Shown: piece after piece, positions 15,386 through 23,746 of the stretch
Layout: each line of letters opens with the position of its first letter
Position numbering within the stretch: position 1 is the first letter of the stretch
Assembly: GCA_964655775.1 (NCBI GenBank)
Contig: CAZZNQ010000015.1
Location: 1-59,903 of the forward strand
From: CAZZNQ01 sp964655775
GTDB lineage: Bacteria; Planctomycetota; Brocadiia; SM23-32
Reading direction: 5' to 3'
DNA: 59,903 bases
The notes under the pieces: generated by a model
Database searches by the model: none
Seen by the model: the letters and a program-made list of their open reading frames with translations, nothing else
Told to the model about the DNA's origin: nothing
Translations under genes and position numbers: made by a program

Positions 15386-17500
15386 TCAGTTACCGGCCGG
15401 GGCCGGCTCGGGCCGGCGCGCCTGCCGGTCCTCCCTGGCGATGATGACTCCCACGTTCCTGACGTCCGCACCGTCCACAATCTCGTCGTACGACAAGATG
15501 GGTATGTCCGGGAACACGCGGCCCACTATGCCCCTGACGTAGGGACGAATCTTCGAGTCGGTGAGAATGACAGTCTCCGACCCGACCTTGAAGGCGGACT
15601 GGGTCTGCTCCGAGATGCCGGCGATGATCTGCCGGATCCGGCGCGGGGGCAGGTTGATGCGGACCTCGCCCTCCGTGGTGTCCAGGCTGTTGCGTATCTC
15701 CTCCTCCAGGTGCGGGTCCAGCGTGAGCGCGTTCAGCGAGCCGGTCTCGTCAGAGAATCGGCTGCAGATAACGCGGCCCAGCGACTTGCGCACCAGTTCG
15801 GTCAGCGACTGCGGGTCCTTGATGTGGGCGGCGTAGTTCCCAAGTTTCTCCAGGATGTGGGCCAGGTTGTTGACGGGCACACCTTCGGCCAGCAGGTTCT
15901 GCAGCACGAGCTGCACGTTGGCCAAAGACAACATACCGGGCACCAGTTCTTCGACCACTATTGGGTTCTCGCCCTTGACGGTGTCCAGCAGCTGCTGAAC
16001 GTCCTGCCGGTTCAGGATCTCGTGCGCGTGACGGCGGACCACCTCGGTCAGGTGCGTGATGAACACGGACTCGGCGTCGACGACAGTGAACCCCTTCGAG
16101 ATAGCCTTCTCCTTTTCGGCGCGGCGACACCAGATCACCGGCAGGCCGAACGACGGCTCGACGGACTCGATCCCGCGGATGCCTTTCAGCTCGCCCTCCG
16201 GCTTCATTGCCATCAGCCAGCCGGGGCGGATCTCCCCCTCGGCCACGGTATGGCCCGAGAGTTTGACCTGGTAGCGGTTCGCGTCCAGTTCCACGTTGTC
16301 GACGATGCGGATCTTGGGCAGGACGATGCCGAACTCGCGGGCGAAGTTCGCGCGAACGGCCTTGATGCGTTCCAGCAGCGTGCCGCCGCGGTTGGGGTCC
16401 AGAAGCTGGATGAGGTTGTAGCCGACCTCCACCGATATCCGGTCCGGCTCAAGGAGTGACTGGATGTACTGCTGCTCGTCGGCGGGGCGCGCCGCCGGCT
16501 CCTTTTTCTCCTCCTTCTCGGGTTCGCGCTCGGCGGGAACGCTGTCCCGCAGGGCGTAGTAGGTGACGCCCAGCAGGCCGCCCAGAACCAGGAACGGGAA
16601 GGCGGGCATGCCGGGCAGCAGGCCGAAACCGCCGACGACTACGGCCGCGATGCCGGCCGCACGGGGCTTGGCGAAAAGCTGTGCGCCCACCTCCCGGCTC
16701 AGTCCCCTGTCCCCGGCCGACTTGGTGATGAGTATGCCCGCCGTGGTCGAAAGAACGACGGCGGGGATCTGGGTCACCAGTCCATCGCCGACGGTGAGCA
16801 GGCTATAGGTGCGGATGGCCTGGCCGACGCTCATGGACCTGGTAAGGCCGATGACGATGCCACCAACGATGTTGACCAGCACGATGATGATGCCGGCGAT
16901 CGCGTCGCCGCGGATGTACTTGCTGGCGCCGTCCATGGCGCCGTAAAAGTCCGCTTCCTGGACGATTCTCTCTCGGCGCTCCTTCGCCTCGTACTCGTCG
17001 ATCAGGCCCGCGCTCAGGTCGGCATCAATGCTCATCTGCTTGCCCGGCATCGCGTCCAACGTGAAACGCGCGCCCACCTCGGATATGCGCTCCGCGCCCT
17101 TGGTGATAACCACGAACTGGATGATGATGAGGCTGAGGAATATGACCAGACCCACGACCATCTGGCCTCCCACCACGAACTGGCCGAATGCCTCGATAAC
17201 GTTGCCCGCATACCCGTTGAGCAGGATGAGGCGCGTGGACGCGACGTTCAGGGACAGGCGGAACAGCGTGCCCATCAGCAGCAACGAAGGGAACGTCGAG
17301 AGCTCCAACGGCGAGTTCACCGTTAGAACCACCATGAGCAGCAGCAGCACGTATGCCAGGTTGAACGTGAGCAGCACGTCGAGCACCACGGTCGGAAGCG
17401 GCATGACCAACGTGATCAGAATGCCCATGACGCCCGCGACCAGCACCACGTCGCTGTGCCTTACCACCGCCGCGCTCGCTCTCTCCAGGGATCGGCCCAT
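15386..17500 (-). CDS. flhA: flagellar export gate protein FlhA
   Basis: 704 residues, full length. About eight N-terminal transmembrane helices, the FHIPEP region (GARFTLDAMPGKQMSIDADL then LSAGLIDEYEAKERRE), and a C-terminal cytoplasmic domain from about residue 345. Conserved gate motifs (LFRLSLNVASTRLIL) are intact. FlhA couples proton flow to export and forms the docking ring for chaperone-substrate complexes. Confidence 0.97.
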   Translation of the reverse strand: MGRSLERASAAVVRHSDVVLVAGVMGILITLVMPLPTVVLDVLLTFNLAYVLLLLMVVLTVNSPLELSTFPSLLLMGTLFRLSLNVASTRLILLNGYAGNVIEAFGQFVVGGQMVVGLVIFLSLIIIQFVVITKGAERISEVGARFTLDAMPGKQMSIDADLSAGLIDEYEAKERRERIVQEADFYGAMDGASKYIRGDAIAGIIIVLVNIVGGIVIGLTRSMSVGQAIRTYSLLTVGDGLVTQIPAVVLSTTAGILITKSAGDRGLSREVGAQLFAKPRAAGIAAVVVGGFGLLPGMPAFPFLVLGGLLGVTYYALRDSVPAEREPEKEEKKEPAARPADEQQYIQSLLEPDRISVEVGYNLIQLLDPNRGGTLLERIKAVRANFAREFGIVLPKIRIVDNVELDANRYQVKLSGHTVAEGEIRPGWLMAMKPEGELKGIRGIESVEPSFGLPVIWCRRAEKEKAISKGFTVVDAESVFITHLTEVVRRHAHEILNRQDVQQLLDTVKGENPIVVEELVPGMLSLANVQLVLQNLLAEGVPVNNLAHILEKLGNYAAHIKDPQSLTELVRKSLGRVICSRFSDETGSLNALTLDPHLEEEIRNSLDTTEGEVRINLPPRRIRQIIAGISEQTQSAFKVGSETVILTDSKIRPYVRGIVGRVFPDIPILSYDEIVDGADVRNVGVIIAREDRQARRPEPAPAGN

Positions 17501-17503
17501 CCG

Positions 17504-18568
17504 CTATGCCCCCTTCCGCGCGCGCTTGAGAACGAAGGCGAGGACTTCGGCGACGGCCTGGTAGAGCTTGGACGGGATCTCCTGACCCACCTCGACCACC
17601 TGGTAGAGCGTGCGCGCCAGCAGGCGGCGTTCGAGGACGGGCACCTCGTGCTGCTCGGCCACCTGCCTGATGCGCCGCGCCATGTGATCCTGCCCTTTGG
17701 CGACCACGGTGGGCGCTCCCATATCCCCCTCCTGCCAGCGAAGGGCGACGGCGACGTGCGTGGGGTTCGTCACCACGACGGTGGCGCTCGGCACGGCCTG
17801 GATCATCCTGGCCCGGGCGACCGCTCGCCTCATCTGGGCCTGCTTCCCGCGCACCTCGGGGTTACCCTCGTCGCGCTTGTGCTCCTCCTTGAGCTCCGAC
17901 TTGGTCATCATGAGCTCTCGGCGCTGCTGCCACTTCTGGTAGGCGAAGTCAATCACGGCTATGGCGAACATGGCCGCGATGATGCGCAGCAGCAGCGACG
18001 CGCAGAGCTCCCTGACCGCCAGCAGCACGCCCAGCACACTCTTTCCGGAGATTGCGAACAGCCAGCCGGTGCGGCTCCTGACGAACAGGTAGACGATGGC
18101 GCCGATGGCCGTCAGCTTGAGGGCCGCCGTCACCAGCCGCATGACGGCTTTTAGCGAGAAGAGGTTCTTGGCGCCGTTGACCGGGTTGATGTGCGCGAGC
18201 TGAGGCATGATCTTTTTCGGCACCAGCACGACACCGGTCTGAGCGAGCGAGCACAGCAAGCCCACAGCGCCGACGAACAGCATGATGGGCAGCGCGCCCC
18301 GCAGGATCACGCCGAAGAACTCCTGCATCAGCCTGGAGGTGCCTTCGATGGTCAGCTCCGGCCTACCCAACCCGCCCAGCGCGTCCGTCATCGCGCCAGT
18401 AACGCCCCGGAACATGGCGCCACCGAACAGGGCGAGCGCGCCGACGGCAGCCAGCAGCACCAGCGCGTTGTTCACCTCCACGCTCTGCGCAACCATGCCC
18501 TCTTCGCGGGCCTTGCGCAGCTTGCGTTGCGTTGGTTTTTCAGTCTTCTGGTCTGCCGATTCGGGCAT
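17504..18568 (-). CDS. flhB: export switch protein FlhB
   Basis: 354 residues. The basic N-terminus (EKPTQRKLRKAREEG) and four transmembrane helices are followed by the cytoplasmic domain with the autocleavage motif NPTH in VVVTNPTHVAVALRW. The C-terminal part has LARTLYQVVEVGQEIPSKLYQAVAE, as in family members. FlhB changes export specificity from rod/hook to filament substrates on contact with FliK. Confidence 0.97.
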   Translation of the reverse strand: MPESADQKTEKPTQRKLRKAREEGMVAQSVEVNNALVLLAAVGALALFGGAMFRGVTGAMTDALGGLGRPELTIEGTSRLMQEFFGVILRGALPIMLFVGAVGLLCSLAQTGVVLVPKKIMPQLAHINPVNGAKNLFSLKAVMRLVTAALKLTAIGAIVYLFVRSRTGWLFAISGKSVLGVLLAVRELCASLLLRIIAAMFAIAVIDFAYQKWQQRRELMMTKSELKEEHKRDEGNPEVRGKQAQMRRAVARARMIQAVPSATVVVTNPTHVAVALRWQEGDMGAPTVVAKGQDHMARRIRQVAEQHEVPVLERRLLARTLYQVVEVGQEIPSKLYQAVAEVLAFVLKRARKGA

Positions 18569-18583
18569 CTGCTATTCGCACAC

Positions 18584-19351
18584 CTAAGAGGAAGGGCCGC
18601 CGGCCGCCTGCACCAGGAACTGCCCCATCAGCCGAGAGACGTCACCGCTGTATGTCACAAGCAGCGGCGTGAACGTCGCCAGAGCCACCAGGCCCGCACC
18701 GATCCGCAGCGGGAATCCCAGGATCAGCACGTTCACCTCCGGGACCAGTCGAGCCATCAGCGCCATCAGCAGGCTCACCGTGAACGCGACCAGCAGAAGC
18801 GGCGCGGCGAGCCGCACGGCCAGTTCCATGTTCTGCGCGGCCGCCGTCAGCGTTATCTCCTTGAAGAACTCGGCGGAAAGGAACTTGCCCAGGGGCCAGC
18901 TCCGGAGGCTGTCCGCCAACGCCAGTATCATGAGCCGGTGGCCGCCCACGGCGAAGAACACGAGCACGGCCACCGTGTCGCAAAAGCTGCCTATCAGCGA
19001 AGAGCCCATGCCGCCTAGCGGGTCGGCAACGTGCGCCAGGGCCATGCCCATCTGCTGCCCGGCGACCTCGCCGGCGTTGCGCACGGCCTTGAAAATGAAC
19101 AGCGCGCTGAGGCCCATGGTGGCGCCCAGAAGCACCTCTGCGGCGCCGAACATCACGAACTCCAGAGGGCGCCACGCGGACGCACTGGGCACGGCACCGA
19201 CCGATGGGAAAAGCGCGACCGCAACCACCACGCCGAACAGCGCCTTAACGGCCCGCGGCACGAACCCGCCCTTCAGAAACGGCAGGAAGGCCAGCACGCT
19301 GGCCACCCGCACAAGAACGAGAACGAACCCGATGGCGCCGTCCATGTTCAC
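18584..19351 (-). CDS. fliR: export gate protein FliR
   Basis: 255 residues with about six hydrophobic helices and the FliR segment GEVAGQQMGMALAHVADPLGG. The GTG start at 19351 has AAAGGG upstream. FliR, with FliP and FliQ, forms the export pore within the MS ring. Confidence 0.94.
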   Translation of the reverse strand: MNMDGAIGFVLVLVRVASVLAFLPFLKGGFVPRAVKALFGVVVAVALFPSVGAVPSASAWRPLEFVMFGAAEVLLGATMGLSALFIFKAVRNAGEVAGQQMGMALAHVADPLGGMGSSLIGSFCDTVAVLVFFAVGGHRLMILALADSLRSWPLGKFLSAEFFKEITLTAAAQNMELAVRLAAPLLLVAFTVSLLMALMARLVPEVNVLILGFPLRIGAGLVALATFTPLLVTYSGDVSRLMGQFLVQAAGGPSS

Positions 19352-19354
19352 CCT

Positions 19355-19624
19355 TTACATCCCCGCCGTCTTGATCCACAGGAACGTGTCCGTCGTGTAG
19401 GCCACAACCACCTTGAGCATCCAGGGAAGCAGCCAAAGCAGCACGCCCACCACGGCGATGATCTTGGGTATCATCGTCAGGGTCATCTCGCGTATGGACG
19501 TAACCGCCTGGAACACGGCTACCGCCAGCCCCACGGCGAGGCCGGCCGTGAGAAGCGGCCCCACCACCATCAGGGCCGTCACCAGCATCTGCCTGGCCAG
19601 GAAAGTAACCATCTGCTGCGTCAA
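19355..19624 (-). CDS. fliQ: export gate protein FliQ
   Basis: Taking the TTG at 19624 as start gives 89 residues, the usual FliQ length, with the first residues M(T)QQMVTFLARQML; it is 2 bases after the fliP stop, with a G-rich ribosome site in the fliP end. The frame is open further upstream inside fliP, but that extension is not FliQ-like. Two hydrophobic helices and the conserved AVFQAVTSIREMTLTMIPKI are present. Confidence 0.93.
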   Translation of the reverse strand: MTQQMVTFLARQMLVTALMVVGPLLTAGLAVGLAVAVFQAVTSIREMTLTMIPKIIAVVGVLLWLLPWMLKVVVAYTTDTFLWIKTAGM

Positions 19625-19626
19625 TG

Positions 19627-20406
19627 CTAGATACCCCCGAAACTGAGCAGGAGCGATTCGACGATAAGGTGCCATCCGTCCACGAGCACGAAGAGCAGTA
19701 TCTTCAGCGGCGCCGATATCATCACCGGCGGCAGCATGATCATGCCCATCGATAGAAGGACGGACGCCACGATCAGGTCGACCAGAAGGAACGGCAGAAA
19801 GAGCACGAAGCCGAGTTCGAAGGCCCTCTTCAGCTCGCTGATAACGAAGGCGGGTATCAGAACGTGGGTCGGCACGTCAGCCGGTCCTTCGGGCGTGGCA
19901 ATGCGGCTCATGTCCACGAACAAGGCGAGGTCTGCCTCGTTGGACTGCTGGAACATGAAATCGCGTAGCGGCTCCAGGCCCTCAGCCAGCGCGTCGTCCG
20001 TGTTCATGTCGCCGGCCAGATAGGGCTGGATGGCGCGGGTGTTGATGCGGCCCATCACAGGTGCCATCACGAATAGCGACAGAAAGAGTGACAGCCCGAT
20101 GATGACCTGGTTGGGCGGCACACCGCGCGTCGAGAGGGCCTGTCTGATGAAGGCCATCACGATGACGATCCGGGTGAACGAAGTCGTGAGAATCAGGACC
20201 GCCGGGATAACGCTGAGGAAGCCCAGAAGCAGGACGATCTTGATGGGCGTGGCCATCGTGTCCGAAGACGCCTCGTCCATGCGCGCGATCAACCGGTTCA
20301 CGTCGGAGAGACTGGGCATCGGTTCCGTCTGCTGCTGCGCCGCAACCGGAACGGCCGGTGCCACCAGCAGGAGCAGGATGAGGGCCAGTGTCGCGCGCGA
20401 TGTCAT
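19627..20406 (-). CDS. fliP: export gate protein FliP
   Basis: 259 residues from the ATG that overlaps the fliO stop (ATGA); an open frame extends further upstream but only covers fliO antiparallel frames. A Sec-type signal (LILLLLVAPAVPVAA) precedes the FliP core: FTRIVIVMAFIRQALSTR, PPNQVIIGLSLFLSLFVM, then VLIPAFVISELKRAFELGF. Full length and intact. Confidence 0.96.
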   Translation of the reverse strand: MTSRATLALILLLLVAPAVPVAAQQQTEPMPSLSDVNRLIARMDEASSDTMATPIKIVLLLGFLSVIPAVLILTTSFTRIVIVMAFIRQALSTRGVPPNQVIIGLSLFLSLFVMAPVMGRINTRAIQPYLAGDMNTDDALAEGLEPLRDFMFQQSNEADLALFVDMSRIATPEGPADVPTHVLIPAFVISELKRAFELGFVLFLPFLLVDLIVASVLLSMGMIMLPPVMISAPLKILLFVLVDGWHLIVESLLLSFGGI

Positions 20407-20885
20407 TTGGAGACCCCCGCAAGACGCTTGACGAGCCCGCCGAAATCGAGCGCGGCGGGGGCACCCTCGGCCGCTTCGGGTGCAGGCAGTTCGGACTCGT
20501 CCAGCTCCGCCAGAAGGGTGACATTCTCGCCGCTGCCGGCCAGCACGATCACTCGCCCGGCCACCTTGAGAACGAACACCTGTGTCTTGCGCCCAAGTGA
20601 CCGTGAGTCCAGGACCTCGATGCAGCGGCCCGAGCGCCCGCGCGACTCCAGCCTTTTGAGTCCGTACGCACCGAAGCAGGCCAGGGCCAGGACAACGGCC
20701 GTACCGGAAACCAAGCGCACCCACGGGATCTCGAACTCCGGAGGATGGTCGCTATCAGCAATGCGACCACTTTGGCCGAGGGGCACGTCGGATTGGGCCT
20801 CGGCGGCAAAAGCCCGACAGGGCGCCAACACGGCGACAGCCAGGATGGCAAGGATCAGCAGATTCGCGATGGGTCTGCACGCCAT
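20403..20885 (-). CDS. fliO: export apparatus assembly protein FliO
   Basis: 160 residues. A signal-like N-terminus, then a membrane helix (about residues 57-76) and the FliO domain with LDSRSLGRKTQVFVLKVAGR and VTLLAELDESELP. FliO helps FliP assemble. First gene of the export/fliA block, 43 bases from the -12 element of its sigma-54 promoter. Confidence 0.88.
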   Translation of the reverse strand: MACRPIANLLILAILAVAVLAPCRAFAAEAQSDVPLGQSGRIADSDHPPEFEIPWVRLVSGTAVVLALACFGAYGLKRLESRGRSGRCIEVLDSRSLGRKTQVFVLKVAGRVIVLAGSGENVTLLAELDESELPAPEAAEGAPAALDFGGLVKRLAGVSK

Positions 20886-20926
20886 GGATACGGCTCCACA
20901 CAGAGAGTTCCCGCGTGGATCATGAG

Positions 20927-20942
20927 CGCAATAGCCGTGCCA
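20927..20942 (-). promoter_or_regulatory. sigma-54 promoter for the fliO-...-fliA block
   Basis: Minus strand TGGCAC-N5-TTGCG. The rest of the 232-base gap between fliN and fliO holds an inverted repeat TCCCGT/ACGGGA (20991-21018), about 50-75 bases upstream of the -24 element, where an activator site would lie. Confidence 0.87.
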
Positions 20943-21117
20943 AGGTTACCCCGAGAGGCGTGCGAGACAGGGGACACGGAGGCGATTCCATCCCGTGCCG
21001 GGCCAAAGGGTTACGGGAGGGCGGCAGGGGACGCGGCGCAAATCGGGCAGAGCACCGCAGATGGGGCAGCAGACGGGGGGTTCAAGGCGTGGGGATTGTC
21101 AACGCCCGTTAGTTTTG

Positions 21118-21498
21118 TCAACCCGTCGGGCCGGGCTTTCCGATGCCGGCAAGACCGCGCTTGGCGTTGAGGATCTCGGTGATGCGCAGGCCGAAGTTGT
21201 TGTCGACGACCACGACCTCGCCCCGGGCGAAGCAGACGCCGCGCACGTGGAGTTCGAGCGGCTCACCGGCCATCTGGTCCAGTTCAACCACGGAGCCCGT
21301 GCGCAGTTGAAGCAGGTCTTTTACCGGCATCGAGGTCTTGCCCAACTGGACCGAGACGGGCATGTCGATGTCGAGGACGAGATCCAGGCTGAGGCCCTGC
21401 CCCTGGGGATCGTCATCCACCTCGCTGAACTGGGCTGGCTGCACCTGCACCTTGCCGTCGGGTTGTGCGCCTGCGGGCCGGCTTCCGTCGTCTGCCAT
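21118..21498 (-). CDS. fliN: motor switch protein FliN
   Basis: 126 residues. The SpoA/FliN domain is complete: LDIDMPVSVQLGKTSMPVKD, LLQLRTGSVVELDQ, and FARGEVVVVDNNFGLRITEI. The N-terminal 35 residues are a flexible Gln/Asp-rich tail. FliN forms the lower C-ring and binds FliH. Last gene of the flgB-fliN block. Confidence 0.96.
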   Translation of the reverse strand: MADDGSRPAGAQPDGKVQVQPAQFSEVDDDPQGQGLSLDLVLDIDMPVSVQLGKTSMPVKDLLQLRTGSVVELDQMAGEPLELHVRGVCFARGEVVVVDNNFGLRITEILNAKRGLAGIGKPGPTG

Positions 21499-21505
21499 GG
21501 TGTCG

Positions 21506-22471
21506 TCACTCCTCGGTGATAAGCTTTACGGCGAGGTGCCCGTCCGAAACGCCGGGGTGCGCCTTGAACTTCGGCACGCCGTTGACCTGCACCTCCAGGA
21601 CGTCGCCGACGCGCGTGTTCAGCACCACCACGTCCCCGGGTCTGGCTCGCACAAGGCGTGCCATCGTCACGTCGGCCTCGCCCAGCAGAACGGTGAGTTC
21701 CACGGGCGTCCGCGTCAAGCTCTGCTTCAGCCCCTCGTCGGCCTCCGAGTCCGCGGCGACCATGGCCGGCTGCTCTTCTTCCGCGTCCGGGGGCAGGTGG
21801 CGCACGGCCTGAAAGGGGGCCGACAGGGCTACTTGCCCCGATCCGACGCTGCTCTGCACAAGGAAACAGGTCTGAAAGAAATCCTCGGACCCGGTGAATA
21901 CGTCCAGCCGCTGAAGTTCGGACACGAACTCGCCCATCTGCACGTGGAACTCGCCGATGGTGTTCCAGAGCTCGGGCAGCGGATCCAGAAACGTTGACGC
22001 GAACAGGCCCAGCACGCGGGCGTCCATCTCGGTGAACTCGGACGCGGAGCCGCCGTCCGCCCCCGTCCCCCCCAGCATCCTTTCCAGGCAGGCAACGGCG
22101 AACTGGCTGTCTATGGTGACCAGACCCTGGTAGCCGAACGGCTCCATGGTGAATGTGTATGCGGCCGCGGTCTCGCCGACCTCCTGCAGCAGGTTGTCCC
22201 ACTTGATGTGGTCCATGCTTATGAGCTGCACCTGCACGCTGCTTCGCAGCAGGCGCGAGGTCTGGCGGGCGACTTGCTGTGCGAGCTCGTCGTTGATGCG
22301 GCGCAACTTCTCCAGTTGCGCCTTGTTGAAGCGGCTTGGCTGGTGGAAGTTATAGCCCTCTATGCGGCGGGCGGGCTCGGGCTTCATCTTCGGCGTGGTG
22401 TCCTCGCGGGTGGCCTGCAGCAGGGCCTCTACCTCGTCTCTGCTGAGCTTGCCCTGTTCGGCTGATCTCAT
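21506..22471 (-). CDS. fliM: motor switch protein FliM
   Basis: 321 residues from the ATG overlapping the fliL stop (ATGA). It begins MRSAEQGKLSRDEVEALL; the GYNFHQPSRFNKAQLEKLR block is the conserved entry to the middle (CheC-like) domain, and the SpoA domain is at the C-terminus (LLGEADVTMARLVRARPGDV). The typical CheY-binding start (LSQxEID) is diverged: LSRDEVEAL keeps only part. A large insert between about residues 225 and 250 is acidic. Confidence 0.95.
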   Translation of the reverse strand: MRSAEQGKLSRDEVEALLQATREDTTPKMKPEPARRIEGYNFHQPSRFNKAQLEKLRRINDELAQQVARQTSRLLRSSVQVQLISMDHIKWDNLLQEVGETAAAYTFTMEPFGYQGLVTIDSQFAVACLERMLGGTGADGGSASEFTEMDARVLGLFASTFLDPLPELWNTIGEFHVQMGEFVSELQRLDVFTGSEDFFQTCFLVQSSVGSGQVALSAPFQAVRHLPPDAEEEQPAMVAADSEADEGLKQSLTRTPVELTVLLGEADVTMARLVRARPGDVVVLNTRVGDVLEVQVNGVPKFKAHPGVSDGHLAVKLITEE

Positions 22472-22980
22472 TGCGAGTTGAACTCGGTAAAGAGAACGGA
22501 TTTGACCTGGCAGTCGCCCACCTCGGCGAGGATCGCGTTGAAGCCGTCCTGGATCTCGCGCCTCAGACGGTTCATGTTCGTGGTGCCGGTCACCTCCGTC
22601 ACTTTTCGGTCGGACAGGTAGCCGATCACCCAGTTCTTGAACAGGGCCTTCTTGCCGCCCTCCATAATGGCAGTGAGCTTCGATGCGTCGCGCGAGTCGA
22701 CCTGCAGCGTGATGTCCACCTGAAGGTAGCGGGTGGCCCGGCCCTCGGACAGGTTTGCGACCACGGACCCGAAGTCGACGAACGCCATGCCGGCATCCGG
22801 CTGGTTCTGGACGTCCGCCTGAGCGTTGTCCGCGGAATCCGAATCCTTTGTGAGCATGTAGGCTGTGACCAGGCCGCATGCCGCGGCGGCCAGCACAACT
22901 CCCAGAACAACCACCCCGGTCATCAGACCGAACCCGTCCCGTTTTCTAATCCGAGCTGCCATCGCTTTCGATCGTTGCAT
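22468..22980 (-). CDS. fliL: stator-associated protein FliL
   Basis: 170 residues: short cytoplasmic tail, one membrane helix (about residues 18-42) and a periplasmic FliL domain (FVDFGSVVANLSEGRATRYLQVDITLQV is the start; LRREIQDGFNAILAEVGDCQVKSVLFTEF the end; each spans over 20 residues). GGTGGAAG precedes the ATG at 22980. It overlaps the preceding MotB-like gene by 35 bases. FliL rings around stators raise torque. Confidence 0.92.
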   Translation of the reverse strand: MQRSKAMAARIRKRDGFGLMTGVVVLGVVLAAAACGLVTAYMLTKDSDSADNAQADVQNQPDAGMAFVDFGSVVANLSEGRATRYLQVDITLQVDSRDASKLTAIMEGGKKALFKNWVIGYLSDRKVTEVTGTTNMNRLRREIQDGFNAILAEVGDCQVKSVLFTEFNSQ

Positions 22981-23689
22981 CTTCCACCCTCTGAACGTTG
23001 GGCTTAGTCAGCAGAATGTCTACACGCAACCGCCGTGCCAGCGGGCCTATGCGACCCGAGTCTTGTCGCGCCTTCCTGCAGAAGCAATAGAGTCGCCGGG
23101 CGGCCGTCGGTCGGGCTGCCGGCGCCATCGACATGATGATCCTCTTCCGCAGTTGCTGCGCGGAGGACAGGGCCGACTTCGTCTGTTCGAGTTCCTCACG
23201 CGGCTCGCACTGGACCTCAGCGCTGATACGGATGACGAACCCGCGCGCGAACAACAACGGCGCTAGGCGCCACGCCAGCTCCTCGCAGAACTCCTCCTCG
23301 TCGGGGCTCATATCCGAGATGTCGCGCTGGTAATCGAACGGCGTCGCCAGCGTCGCCCGCCAACCCGTCAGGTCTTTCGGTTCATTCACGTCGAACCTGT
23401 CGTCCAGGGCTTCCAGCGCCTGCTGCGCCGACTCGTACTCGGGATCGATTCGCCGCGCCATACTCGGGTCGTCGCCGCCCTCGGTCGACATGTACCGGGC
23501 GCCGGTCTTATCGCCCAAGCGCATGCTGCCCTGCGGCGGAAGCACCCCGCCCAGTCCGAACGTCTTCAGCGCCCGGATGAACGAGCCCTGTCCGGCGTAG
23601 AAAAGGCCGGCGTTCTGCTCCGGGGCAAACGCCTGCAGAATTATGAAGAAGGCCAGAAGCAGCGTCATGATCGAACAATACGCCACCAT
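22946..23689 (-). CDS. second MotB-like stator protein lacking the ion-binding Asp
   Basis: 247 residues from the ATG at 23689. The membrane helix reads YCSIMTLLLAFFIILQAFA. In MotB the motif is YADxMT; here Ser replaces the Asp that carries the ion. The periplasmic domain is a diverged OmpA type: LSSAQQLRKRI matches the LSxxRAxxV helix with Gln in place of the peptidoglycan-binding Arg, and the end RRLRVDIL matches RRVEI. The frame continues upstream to an ATC at 23743 and encodes DEGKKGGPRYM, the usual cytoplasmic lead-in of MotB, so the true start is probably upstream of the annotated ATG although no ATG, GTG or TTG exists there. Probably a partner of the MotB next to it. Confidence 0.78.
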   Translation of the reverse strand: MVAYCSIMTLLLAFFIILQAFAPEQNAGLFYAGQGSFIRALKTFGLGGVLPPQGSMRLGDKTGARYMSTEGGDDPSMARRIDPEYESAQQALEALDDRFDVNEPKDLTGWRATLATPFDYQRDISDMSPDEEEFCEELAWRLAPLLFARGFVIRISAEVQCEPREELEQTKSALSSAQQLRKRIIMSMAPAARPTAARRLYCFCRKARQDSGRIGPLARRLRVDILLTKPNVQRVEDATIESDGSSD

Positions 23690-23746
23690 GTAGCGCGGGC
23701 CGCCCTTCTTTCCTTCATCCTGTTCCGGCGGGAACGCGGCGATGGC

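Noticed and set aside
21090..21117. TTGACA on the minus strand after fliN, as a sigma-70 -35
   Set aside because: No -10 hexamer at a suitable distance; the sigma-54 element at 20927 explains the fliO block.
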